A stretch of DNA of 64,000 nucleotides from Treponema sp. (GTDB lineage: Bacteria; Spirochaetota; Spirochaetia; Treponematales; Treponemataceae), in the NCBI GenBank assembly GCA_014804005.1, contig JAAVAP010000018.1:109332-173331 (forward strand), in the 5' to 3' direction. The translations under genes and the position numbers were made by a program. Below, piece by piece: positions 29,276 to 37,973 of this stretch. Every line of letters starts with the position of its first letter. Positions within the stretch are counted from its first letter, which is position 1. The notes beneath the pieces were generated by a model that saw nothing but the letters and a program-made list of their open reading frames with translations, ran no database searches and was not told where the DNA came from.

Positions 29276-31825
29276 ATGAAAAAATCACTTATTTTTTTAA
29301 TGACATTTTTTCTTGCGATGAATTTTTACGCGCAGGAAAACGAACGGCTCAATCGGCCGCTTTATTCTTTGCCGAAAATTATGGAGCCGCAAAATCATTC
29401 CGAAGTGCAACTTGCGGCAAGAGATTCTACGAAAAAATCTCGAAGCAATCCAAGATCGGATTTGCCAAATTTGGATGAAAGAAAAAAAACTGTTCCTTTG
29501 GAAACTGCGAACACATTGCTCGCCACGGAAAAGGGACTTTTCAAAATTGCGCACAACGGAAGCCATAAGCCGCTTTGGATTGAAGGCGCGGTCAAGCAAA
29601 TTCTTCCTGTAAAAAATTTTGTGTCCAGCGCGCAAAATTCAGATTTGGAAAAATCTTCGCAAAATTTTTATTTCATAACTGACAAAGGAATTTTATTTTC
29701 GCAGGATTTGGAAAATTTCGAATTGCGAAATTCCAGCTTGCCGACTTTCGTAATGAAAAAATTTGACGGAGAAAATACGACTTACGAAACGCACGTTCAG
29801 GATTTGAAAGATTTGGCGTACAATCCGCTCAATCCTTTGGAAATGGTTTGCGCCACAAAGGAACGAGTTTTTCTTTCGCGCGACGGCGGAATTTCTTGGA
29901 AGAACATCGGCTCGGCGAGTTTGCGCACGAATGGAATCAAGTCGGTGGCGATTGCTTCGATGAAAACTGGCTCGGGCGAAAAGGCGCGCAACGAAACTGT
30001 CGTGTTCGAAGCGCATTCGATTTTGGGGCTTTATTATTATCGCGCGGACGCGGCAAAGCCTGATTGGTTTGAAGCGCGGGAAGGACTTGCTTCGAGCGAT
30101 CCGAGCAACGGCGCGGATGAAATTGCGGACATTTTGCCAATCGTCGCAAAAGATGAAAACGGATTTTTGCATTGCGAAATTTATTTGTCGCAAACTTTCC
30201 TTCCGCGAATTTATCATTTTGATTTGGCAACAAAAAAATCCGCTTGCGTTTACAAAGGAAGCGAGCCTTGCGATACGATTGACGCGCTTTGGCAAACTGG
30301 CTCTTCGCTTGCGTTTATGTCGCCCGGAAAAGTTGGCTCGTACAATTTGCTTTCGGGCGAAGTATCGGATTTGAACAACGACCTTTCCGTTTATTTTCCA
30401 CAATTCACTCAAAATGAATTTTTGGTGAACGCGGCTTGGATTCCTGCCGAAAATTCTGCGGCGAAAAAAATTGGCGGCGACATTTTGTTGAACGAACTTT
30501 GGCTTTTGGAAAGCGGAAAAATTCTTTCGCCTTACGCCGCGAAAATCGACGGGCAAAAAAGTTTGTACATTCCGTGCTATCAGGCGCATTTGGCGGGTGG
30601 CCCTGAAAAATTCAAAAAAATAATTTTGGACAACAAATTGAATTCTCTCGTCATCGACATGAAAGACGACTACGGACTTTTGCGCTACGATTCTCAAGAC
30701 GAGCTTGTTTTGCAAAAAGGCGTGGTGAGCAAGTACGCGCTCAATTTGGAAAATTTCGTCAAAACTTTTAAGGACGATAACATTTATCTCATCGCGCGAA
30801 TTGTCGTTTTCAAAGACAGGAATCTTTCGGAATACAACAACGGTGCGTATGCGATTTGGGACAAACGCACTGGGCGCGCGTGGCGCGGAGTCAAAAACAC
30901 TGAAACTTTGGAAGACGGAACGACGCAGACAAATTATTACGACGAAGCGTGGGTGGATCCGTTTTGTCCCGAAGTGTGGGAATACAATGTCGCGATTGCG
31001 AAAGAATTGATCGCGCGCGGATTCGATGAAATTCAATTCGACTACATTCGCTTTCCGACGGACGGCACGAATTTGTACAATGCGAATTATCGCTGGCAAA
31101 GTCACGATATGGACAAGGAGGGGGCATTGCGAAGTTTCCTTTCTTACGCCCGCGAAAATATTTCCGCTCCAATCGGCATCGACATTTACGGCGCGAACGG
31201 ATGGTATCGCAGCGGCACTCGAACTGGCCAAGATGTGGAAACTCTTGCGCAATATGTCGATGTGATTTGCCCGATGTTTTATCCGAGCCATTTTGAAAAT
31301 AAGTTCATGAACTACAAGCCTTACGAGGAACGCCCGTACAGAATTTATTATTATGGAACTTATCGCAACACCGTCATCGCTCGCGACAAAGTTGTGGTGC
31401 GTCCATGGGTGCAGGCGTTTTTCCTGAATGTGCCTTACGACCGCACTTACTACGACAAAGAATATGTTTTGAAAGAAGTGTATGGCGTGCGCGACAGCGT
31501 TGATCGCGGCTATATGTTTTGGAACAACGCGGGCAACTACACGAAGCTTTCTCCCGATCCTGGCGAGGCGGAATACACGGGCGCGTCCTACGAGGCGGCA
31601 AAAGATTTTCGCAAGCCCGCGATTGGTCCAAAGACTCAGCCGCTTTCGTTTTACATCGACGAAGTGCAAGAAAACGCGAGTTTGCCGGACAAAAATAATT
31701 TGAGCATTTTGGATTCAGTTTTGAACCAAAAGTCGCAGGCAAGCGCGTTCGACAAGCTCACTTTGCAGACGCGCAAAATTCTTGACGAATGTCTCGGTCG
31801 CGGAAATATTGAAACTTGGTATTGA
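29276..31825 (+). CDS. Secreted putative glycoside hydrolase (COG1306/DUF4015-like)
   Basis: Signal peptide MKKSLIFLMTFFLAMNFYAQ; SLVIDMKDDYGLLRYDS, YLIARIVVFKDRNLSEYN, VDPFCPEVWEYNVAIAKELIARGFDEIQFDYIRFPTDG. Confidence 0.88.
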   Translation: MKKSLIFLMTFFLAMNFYAQENERLNRPLYSLPKIMEPQNHSEVQLAARDSTKKSRSNPRSDLPNLDERKKTVPLETANTLLATEKGLFKIAHNGSHKPLWIEGAVKQILPVKNFVSSAQNSDLEKSSQNFYFITDKGILFSQDLENFELRNSSLPTFVMKKFDGENTTYETHVQDLKDLAYNPLNPLEMVCATKERVFLSRDGGISWKNIGSASLRTNGIKSVAIASMKTGSGEKARNETVVFEAHSILGLYYYRADAAKPDWFEAREGLASSDPSNGADEIADILPIVAKDENGFLHCEIYLSQTFLPRIYHFDLATKKSACVYKGSEPCDTIDALWQTGSSLAFMSPGKVGSYNLLSGEVSDLNNDLSVYFPQFTQNEFLVNAAWIPAENSAAKKIGGDILLNELWLLESGKILSPYAAKIDGQKSLYIPCYQAHLAGGPEKFKKIILDNKLNSLVIDMKDDYGLLRYDSQDELVLQKGVVSKYALNLENFVKTFKDDNIYLIARIVVFKDRNLSEYNNGAYAIWDKRTGRAWRGVKNTETLEDGTTQTNYYDEAWVDPFCPEVWEYNVAIAKELIARGFDEIQFDYIRFPTDGTNLYNANYRWQSHDMDKEGALRSFLSYARENISAPIGIDIYGANGWYRSGTRTGQDVETLAQYVDVICPMFYPSHFENKFMNYKPYEERPYRIYYYGTYRNTVIARDKVVVRPWVQAFFLNVPYDRTYYDKEYVLKEVYGVRDSVDRGYMFWNNAGNYTKLSPDPGEAEYTGASYEAAKDFRKPAIGPKTQPLSFYIDEVQENASLPDKNNLSILDSVLNQKSQASAFDKLTLQTRKILDECLGRGNIETWY

Positions 31826-31831
31826 AAGCGC

Positions 31832-31864
31832 GCGCATTCAAAATATTCCTTGTGTTGAATGCGC
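31832..31864. terminator. Inverted repeat after the glycoside hydrolase gene
   Basis: GCGCATTCAA ... TTGAATGCGC followed by ATGAATTTTTG. Confidence 0.6.
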
Positions 31865-31944
31865 ATGAATTTTTGTTTTGCTTTTTTTTGCGGAAATTTT
31901 CGTGCAATGGAATGCCGGGTGTTGTGGTGAATTTTTGGGGCGTT

Positions 31945-32006
31945 GCGGGGGCCTCCCCCGCAGAGTGGGGTTGGCGAAAATGTTACGCAAAGTGAAAACT
32001 TTGCGT
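31945..32006. other. Intergenic element with two strong hairpins
   Basis: GCGGGGG-cct-CCCCCGC (31945-31961) and ACGCAAAGT-GAAA-ACTTTGCGT (31985-32006). Confidence 0.7.
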
Positions 32007-32045
32007 TCATTGTAGCCGAGGAGGAGACTTTCCCCTCCCAAATTC

Positions 32046-32645
32046 TCAAAAAAATCCTGCGATGCTTGCAGCGCAAATCAACAAAGAGACTGCCATCACA
32101 ATGTTCACGACTTTTGTGTGCCCCACAAAAATTTGCCGCAGAAAGCCTCCTGCAAAAAGCCAAACCAAATTGCAAACAGGACCTGTAAAAGGCAGGAAAA
32201 TTCCCGCAAGAAAAATTGCCCCGAAACTTTGATTGTACGGCAAGACAAAAGAAGTGAGCGCGCTAATGCAAAACAAAATCACTTTTGCATTGGTCAAATT
32301 CACGAAAAGCCCCGTAAAAAAGCCAGGGATTTTTTGCGGCTCGTTTTCCACTGAATAATTTTGCCTGAGCATTTTTATTGCGAGAAAAACCAAATATGCC
32401 GCGCCGATGTACGCCAAAAATTTCACATAGCTATTTAAAATCGTTCCCAAAAAAAACGCCATGAAAACCGCCGCCATCGCGTCAATAAAAAATCCCGTGA
32501 AAAGCCCGAGCCATTGTTTTAGCGCGTTTCGCCGCCCAAATTGCATCGCCGCAGAGAGCGAACACAAATTGGCAGGACCGGGCGTAATTCCTGTGACATA
32601 GCAATAAAATAAAAAACTCGGAAGAATCTGAATCGGAACAATCAT
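32046..32645 (-). CDS. LysE/RhtB family amino-acid exporter
   Basis: CYVTGITPGPANLCSLSAAMQFGRRNALKQWLGLFTGFFIDAMAAVFM. Confidence 0.88.
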   Translation of the reverse strand: MIVPIQILPSFLFYCYVTGITPGPANLCSLSAAMQFGRRNALKQWLGLFTGFFIDAMAAVFMAFFLGTILNSYVKFLAYIGAAYLVFLAIKMLRQNYSVENEPQKIPGFFTGLFVNLTNAKVILFCISALTSFVLPYNQSFGAIFLAGIFLPFTGPVCNLVWLFAGGFLRQIFVGHTKVVNIVMAVSLLICAASIAGFF

Positions 32646-32646
32646 T

Positions 32647-33765
32647 TTACCAAATGAACCTCCGCAAAGAAATCGCGCCTTCGGGACAAATTTCATGGCA
32701 GCAAAAACAATGCAAACATTTTTCGCGATCCATCATTTTTGCCGTTCCATTTTTGCCTTGCATCGCGATAATTTTTGCGGGACAAATTTTTTCGCAACGC
32801 GCGCATTTTACGCATTTTTCGTTTTTAAAATGCGGATTTCTTGTAAGAAAAAATTTCGCGAGCGGCTTTAGCGGCGCAGGAAGCATCGAACCAAAAATTC
32901 CGTTGCTTTTTACAATGCGGAATTTATCGCAAGCAAGCTCGCTTGAAGCAGTTCCAATCGTCTGGATTTCTTCGGCGGAATCAAGCCAAATTTTTCGCTG
33001 CAAAGCATCCTGCAAATAATTTATTTCGCGCGGATTGTAGCCAACCAAACTTGAACAAATCCAATCCAGCGCGAGAATGTTGTCAGATGCCGCCAAAAAA
33101 TTCAATTGAATCGGATCGCCGCTTCCTGGACCTCCCGGTCCGTCCATTCCCATCACGGCATCTATCACGGCGTATTGAGGCTTCGCCGCCAAATTCAAAT
33201 CAACCAAAAATTTTCCAAAATCATCAGGATTTGAAAAACGATAATGGCACTGCGCTTTTTCCAACCCGACCATCAGGCCGAACAAATTTTTCATCGCGCC
33301 AGTATATTTCATAAGCTGATGACTTTTCAATTTCGCGGCGGAAACAATCACATCGGCTTCGGCGAATGCTTCGGCAAATTCAAATTTTTTCGCAAGCGCG
33401 CCTTCGGGATTTTCCACAAAAACTTTTCCATGAAAGTCAATCCATTCTCCGCCATTTGAAACAACTTGCTCGAAAGTTCCCGTGGATTTCGCCGCGCTCG
33501 TCGAATTGGCAACGGCGGGCGATTCTCCGGCCAAAACTTTTTTCGCGCCCAATTCCACGAACGCTTTCACCAACGCGCCCGTGACGACAGGATTTGTGCA
33601 AACGCACGCCTCCACTTTTTTGGGATAAAGAATGTTCGGCTTTATCAAAACTATTTTTCCGCGAACGTCTGGCGGCGGAACATCCTGCAACATTTTTTTT
33701 ATCGCAGAGAAAACTTCGTCAAAATTGTACGAAACGCATTTTTGCAACGCAATATTTTTTGTCAT
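32647..33765 (-). CDS. DUF362 domain protein with C-terminal 4Fe-4S ferredoxin
   Basis: VLIKPN, KLKSHQLMKYTGAMKNLFGLMVGLEKAQCHYRF, CVKCARCEKICPAKII, CLHCFCCHEICPEGAI. Confidence 0.92.
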   Translation of the reverse strand: MTKNIALQKCVSYNFDEVFSAIKKMLQDVPPPDVRGKIVLIKPNILYPKKVEACVCTNPVVTGALVKAFVELGAKKVLAGESPAVANSTSAAKSTGTFEQVVSNGGEWIDFHGKVFVENPEGALAKKFEFAEAFAEADVIVSAAKLKSHQLMKYTGAMKNLFGLMVGLEKAQCHYRFSNPDDFGKFLVDLNLAAKPQYAVIDAVMGMDGPGGPGSGDPIQLNFLAASDNILALDWICSSLVGYNPREINYLQDALQRKIWLDSAEEIQTIGTASSELACDKFRIVKSNGIFGSMLPAPLKPLAKFFLTRNPHFKNEKCVKCARCEKICPAKIIAMQGKNGTAKMMDREKCLHCFCCHEICPEGAISLRRFIW

Positions 33766-33867
33766 GCGAAAATTCTAATGCAGAACGAAAGGTTTGTCAA
33801 TGCATTGAAAATCAACATGCGCGCGGCTACGCTTGCCACGCGCAAGGTTTTTCTATATAATTATTTT

Positions 33868-35460
33868 ATGGCTGAAGAAAAAATTACGGTTGCCGTCACT
33901 GGCTCGACTGGAGCGATGGGCGGAGAAGTTGTCGCGCATTTATTGGATTCTGAAAAAAAATTCGATTTGAAACTTTTTGTCTACGAGCAGGAAAAACGCT
34001 ATCGCGCTTTTTTCAGAAAATTGCTTCGCAAAGGGCGCGGCAGAATCACGGTAATAAAAGGCGACTTAAAAAATTACGATGATGTTGCGAAACTTATTGA
34101 TGGCGCGGATTATGTCGTGCATTGCGGCGCGGTCATTCCGCCCAAATCCGATCACAACGCGCAAAATACTTACAACACGAATTTCATCGGCACAAAAAAT
34201 ATTGTCGATGCGATTCAAAAAAGCGGACGCGCGCAAAAAATAAAATTGGTTCACATTTCCACTGTCGCGCTTTATGGCAACCGCGATCATCATCACATTT
34301 GGTGCAGAATGGGCGATCCGCTTTTGCCTTCCGCTTATGATTATTATTCCACGTCGAAACTCGCGGCGGAACGTTACGTTTTGGAAGCCGACCTGCCGAA
34401 TTGGGTTGTGCTGCGACAAACCGCCGTCTACCACAAATATTTTTTGATAAACAATTTGTTCGACGGACTTATGTTCCACACTTCATGGAACGCGCCGCTC
34501 GAATGGATTACCGACCGCGATTCGGGCTTGTGCATCCAACATTTGGTTGAGCGCGATCTCGACGGAAAACTGGACGGATTTTGGAAGAACAACTACAATA
34601 TCGGCGGCGGCGATTCTTGCCGCGAAATCGGCTACCAAGTTTTCAACGAAGGATTCGGTTTGATGGGCGCGAGTGCGGAAAAATTTTTCGAGCCGCATTG
34701 GAACATTCCGCGAAATTTTCACGGCGTTTGGTACACGGATTCTCATTTGCTGAACGAATGGCTGGACTATCGCCGCGAATCAAGCGCGGATTATTGGAAG
34801 CGAATGGCGCGCGTGCTTTGGTATTACAAACTCGGAAGGCTCGTTCCTTCCAAATTGATTCGCAAGCTCGCGATCGAACGCCTTTTGAAAAATTCCAACG
34901 CGCCGCAAAATTGGATTCGCCTTGGCAAAAAAGGCAGAATCGACGCTTTCTTTGGCGGACAAGAATCTTATGACGCGCTCCCAAAAACTTGGGATGAATT
35001 TCCAATTCTTTCAAAAGGAAAATCTTTTTCCGGCGAAATCGATTTCGCGGATTTAAAGGACGAATCCAAAACCGAACGATTCAAATTGAATCACGGCTAC
35101 GATGAATCTCTTCAAGATTCGGAATTGGATTTGGAACAAATGAAGCAGGCGGCGGAATTCCGCGGCGGAAAAATTCTTTCGAGCGAAATGCAAAAAGGCG
35201 ACTTGCGCACAAAGCTGAAATGGCAATGCCACAACGGTCATGTTTTCGAATCGTCGCCGTTCACGATTTTAAAAGCCGGGCATTGGTGTCCCGAATGTTG
35301 CCAAGGAATTCCGAATTGGCAGTTTGACAAATTGGCGGCGAAAATTCCGTTCTTCGCGCAAGTTTGGTACGACACGCATCGCAAGGATGAAATTGACAAC
35401 GTATATCCGTACAGCGAAAGCGAAGACGACGATATGACTTTGCCGGTGGAAAAATTGTAA
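33868..35460 (+). CDS. NAD(P)-dependent epimerase/dehydratase with C-terminal zinc-ribbon-like domain
   Basis: TVAVTGSTGAMGGEVVAHLL, Y-x3-K (YDYYSTSKLAAERYV); C-term CHNGHVFESSPFTILKAGHWCPEC. Confidence 0.88.
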   Translation: MAEEKITVAVTGSTGAMGGEVVAHLLDSEKKFDLKLFVYEQEKRYRAFFRKLLRKGRGRITVIKGDLKNYDDVAKLIDGADYVVHCGAVIPPKSDHNAQNTYNTNFIGTKNIVDAIQKSGRAQKIKLVHISTVALYGNRDHHHIWCRMGDPLLPSAYDYYSTSKLAAERYVLEADLPNWVVLRQTAVYHKYFLINNLFDGLMFHTSWNAPLEWITDRDSGLCIQHLVERDLDGKLDGFWKNNYNIGGGDSCREIGYQVFNEGFGLMGASAEKFFEPHWNIPRNFHGVWYTDSHLLNEWLDYRRESSADYWKRMARVLWYYKLGRLVPSKLIRKLAIERLLKNSNAPQNWIRLGKKGRIDAFFGGQESYDALPKTWDEFPILSKGKSFSGEIDFADLKDESKTERFKLNHGYDESLQDSELDLEQMKQAAEFRGGKILSSEMQKGDLRTKLKWQCHNGHVFESSPFTILKAGHWCPECCQGIPNWQFDKLAAKIPFFAQVWYDTHRKDEIDNVYPYSESEDDDMTLPVEKL

Positions 35461-36401
35461 TGAAAATTATCATTTATTATTTTAGCGGCACGGGCAATAC
35501 AAAACTTGTCTCGGAACTTTACAAAAAGAATTTCGAAAATCTCGGCGAAAATTCCGTGGAACTCTACAAAATCCATCGCCTTGAAGAAAACGAAAAAATT
35601 CCATGTCCGAATGATTTTGATTTGATTGGAATCGCGTTTCCGATTTATGGATTCAATTCGCCCGAGCCTATCTACAAATTCGCGAAGATGCTTCCGAAAA
35701 TTTCGCAGGATTCACAAAATCCAAAAGAAAAAAAACACGCCTTCATTTTCCGCACTGGCGGCGAAGGCACAAGCTTCAACAATTACGCCTCGCAGAAAAT
35801 CATTTCGCTTTTGCAAAAAAAAGGCTACGACATTTTGTGCGACCAACTTTATGTGATGCCGTACAATATGATTTTTCGGCACAGCCCGCAAATGGTGAAA
35901 AGCGAATTCATTTATGCCGATGCGATGGCGAAACTTTGCGTCCGCGAAATTCAAAACGGCGTTCACAAAAAAGTAAAATATTTTCCGTTGCGATATTGGT
36001 TCGTGCCGATTGTGCGCATGGTTTGGCCTTACGCGAAATTCCAAGGAAAATTCATTTTGAAGGTGAACAAAAAAAAATGCGTGCAATGCGGCGCGTGCGT
36101 GAAAAATTGTCCGCAGCGAAATATCCGCTTCGACGAAAAAAAACAGAAATACATTTTCGGCGCGGACTGCGCGCTTTGTGTGGCATGCTCGTTCAATTGT
36201 CCGAAAGACGCGATAAGCCTTGGTCCGCTGAACGGCTGGCGAATCAATGGCAGCTACCAAATCCAAAAAACCGCCGCCGATGAAAAAATCGAATTTCCAT
36301 ATTTTGGTGAAAACCTCAAAGGCTTGGAGCGATTTTTGTATTACAAGCATTTTCGAAAATGCGACGCAGCGTTGCGCGAAGCGGGAATTGAGTTGAAGTA
36401 A
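35460..36401 (+). CDS. EFR1-type flavodoxin/ferredoxin protein
   Basis: YYFSGTGNTKLVSELY; CVQCGACVKNCPQRNI and CALCVACSFNCPKDAI clusters; start overlaps the previous stop (TAATG). Confidence 0.9.
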   Translation: MKIIIYYFSGTGNTKLVSELYKKNFENLGENSVELYKIHRLEENEKIPCPNDFDLIGIAFPIYGFNSPEPIYKFAKMLPKISQDSQNPKEKKHAFIFRTGGEGTSFNNYASQKIISLLQKKGYDILCDQLYVMPYNMIFRHSPQMVKSEFIYADAMAKLCVREIQNGVHKKVKYFPLRYWFVPIVRMVWPYAKFQGKFILKVNKKKCVQCGACVKNCPQRNIRFDEKKQKYIFGADCALCVACSFNCPKDAISLGPLNGWRINGSYQIQKTAADEKIEFPYFGENLKGLERFLYYKHFRKCDAALREAGIELK

Positions 36402-36524
36402 AACGAATGGATGTGACAAAAAAAAATTCTGTTTGCAGGGCTTGCATTTTAAATTGCAAATTTCTTGCCTGCGTTCTAGACTTGTCAAAAGTACACAAAC
36501 TTTCGTTGACGCTTTCCCGAACGC

Positions 36525-36553
36525 TTGACATGCACACGCTTATGCTGTAAACT
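36525..36553 (+). promoter_or_regulatory. Sigma70-like promoter
   Basis: TTGACA - 17 bp - TAAACT upstream of the lipoprotein gene. Confidence 0.6.
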
Positions 36554-36595
36554 TGAAAATAATTTTTGAAAACATTTTTTATCTTGGAGGAAAAA

Positions 36596-37900
36596 ATGAA
36601 AAACAAATTTATGTATGGGGGGGGGGTATTAGCGACCCTCTTTTTGGCAACTCTCATCTGCTTCGCGTCTTGCGATAACGGCAGCACGTCGGGAGGAGGC
36701 ACACAAAATAGCCAATCGAGCATAAACTATTCGCTTGGAGATCCGCCTGATGAAAGCAAAAGAACTAGCGATTTTAAAGTTGAACAAAACCCTGACGGCA
36801 TATATCTCACATTTGTTATTCCGGAAAATACTGGAGCGGTTCGGGTAAGAATTGACGGAATAGGACAAGTCGCTGAAGAAGTTTACAAGGAAAGCAAAGA
36901 TAAAGGCAGTTTCTTCTATCCTTTCCTCGATCCAAATAAAACATATAAAATCCGCATAGTATTTGAAGAAGATGAGATACAGGATGGGGATGGATATTTC
37001 GTCATATCCTCAGGCGATGTTATTAACTGGTTCGAGACAGAAGTGACGGCGGGTGCAAAAAGCAAAGGGGAAGTGCGTCTGAAATACAAGGGAGACATAG
37101 AAGTTAAAAATACTGGCGATTTCAGGTTCACGAAAAAGCCAGAATTCTACGGCGAGTCGGTATTCACAAACTATGACTGGAAAGAAAATATCGGACTGGT
37201 AGAAGGAATTTCATGGGAGCACGGAGACGCTCGCAAAACAAAATGGCGCGCTCAATTCCCTATTCCAAATGCAGAGCTTACCAAATGGTGTAATTTATAC
37301 GCTGATGCCGGCACGAAAGGTTGGAAAGACAACGATTTGATAAAAATCGATTTTCTTTGCATACGTCCATGTTTGGAATACAACTACAATGGCAAACCTT
37401 ATAACTACCAATGGGAAAACTTTTTGTACGAAACTCCATATCTTAGCGACGAGACTCTGCTATGGACAACCATCGATATAAACAATCCTACAGATGTTGC
37501 GAAAATCCAAGGAACGTGGAAAATCTCGGATTACTGGGAAGAAAATTTCAATGTCGATGAAAATCATAGAATACCTTTAAAATGTGAATGTACTGAAATT
37601 GTTACTATTAATGCCCAAAATCTTCAAGATGAATTTGTCGAGATATATACAAAAATAGATGGCAGTGCATTTACAGAAGAAGAGAAAGGATATTGGGAAA
37701 ATTACATATATAAGGAGCTTAGAGATACGATAGAAGTTTCTAATTACAAGGTAATTGGAAAAATTACCGAAAACACTACGCTTTCAGAATATTTTGAAGA
37801 TAGCAAATTGAAACTTTCTAAAGACGGAAGCGAACTGCAGTCATCAGAGTGGTCTAACAAAGAAGAAGAGTATTATACCTATATCTACAAAAAGCAATAG
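36596..37900 (+). CDS. Hypothetical lipoprotein
   Basis: GGAGG SD then ATG; signal peptide MKNKFMYGGGVLATLFLATLICFASCDNGS with lipobox FASC. Confidence 0.82.
   Translation: MKNKFMYGGGVLATLFLATLICFASCDNGSTSGGGTQNSQSSINYSLGDPPDESKRTSDFKVEQNPDGIYLTFVIPENTGAVRVRIDGIGQVAEEVYKESKDKGSFFYPFLDPNKTYKIRIVFEEDEIQDGDGYFVISSGDVINWFETEVTAGAKSKGEVRLKYKGDIEVKNTGDFRFTKKPEFYGESVFTNYDWKENIGLVEGISWEHGDARKTKWRAQFPIPNAELTKWCNLYADAGTKGWKDNDLIKIDFLCIRPCLEYNYNGKPYNYQWENFLYETPYLSDETLLWTTIDINNPTDVAKIQGTWKISDYWEENFNVDENHRIPLKCECTEIVTINAQNLQDEFVEIYTKIDGSAFTEEEKGYWENYIYKELRDTIEVSNYKVIGKITENTTLSEYFEDSKLKLSKDGSELQSSEWSNKEEEYYTYIYKKQ
36617..36626 (+). repeat. Homopolymeric G10 tract within the lipoprotein signal-peptide coding region
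   Basis: atgtatGGGGGGGGGGtattagcg read directly. Confidence 0.95.
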
Positions 37901-37913
37901 CCTGTAAAAGCAT

Positions 37914-37940
37914 GAACGCCCGACAAATTGTCGGGCGTTC
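37914..37940. terminator. 13-bp perfect inverted repeat terminator
   Basis: GAACGCCCGACAA-a-TTGTCGGGCGTTC, T-rich downstream. Confidence 0.8.
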
Positions 37941-37973
37941 GGCATTTCAATTTTTTCAACTTGCATCGCAAAA

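Noticed and set aside
29693-31669. 658-aa antisense ORF
   Set aside because: Opposite a clear secreted glycoside hydrolase; no recognisable domain, and long antisense ORFs are common here because of codon bias.
31838-32041. 67-aa minus ORF in the structured element
   Set aside because: Spans several perfect hairpins and has low-quality coding character; better treated as a non-coding element.
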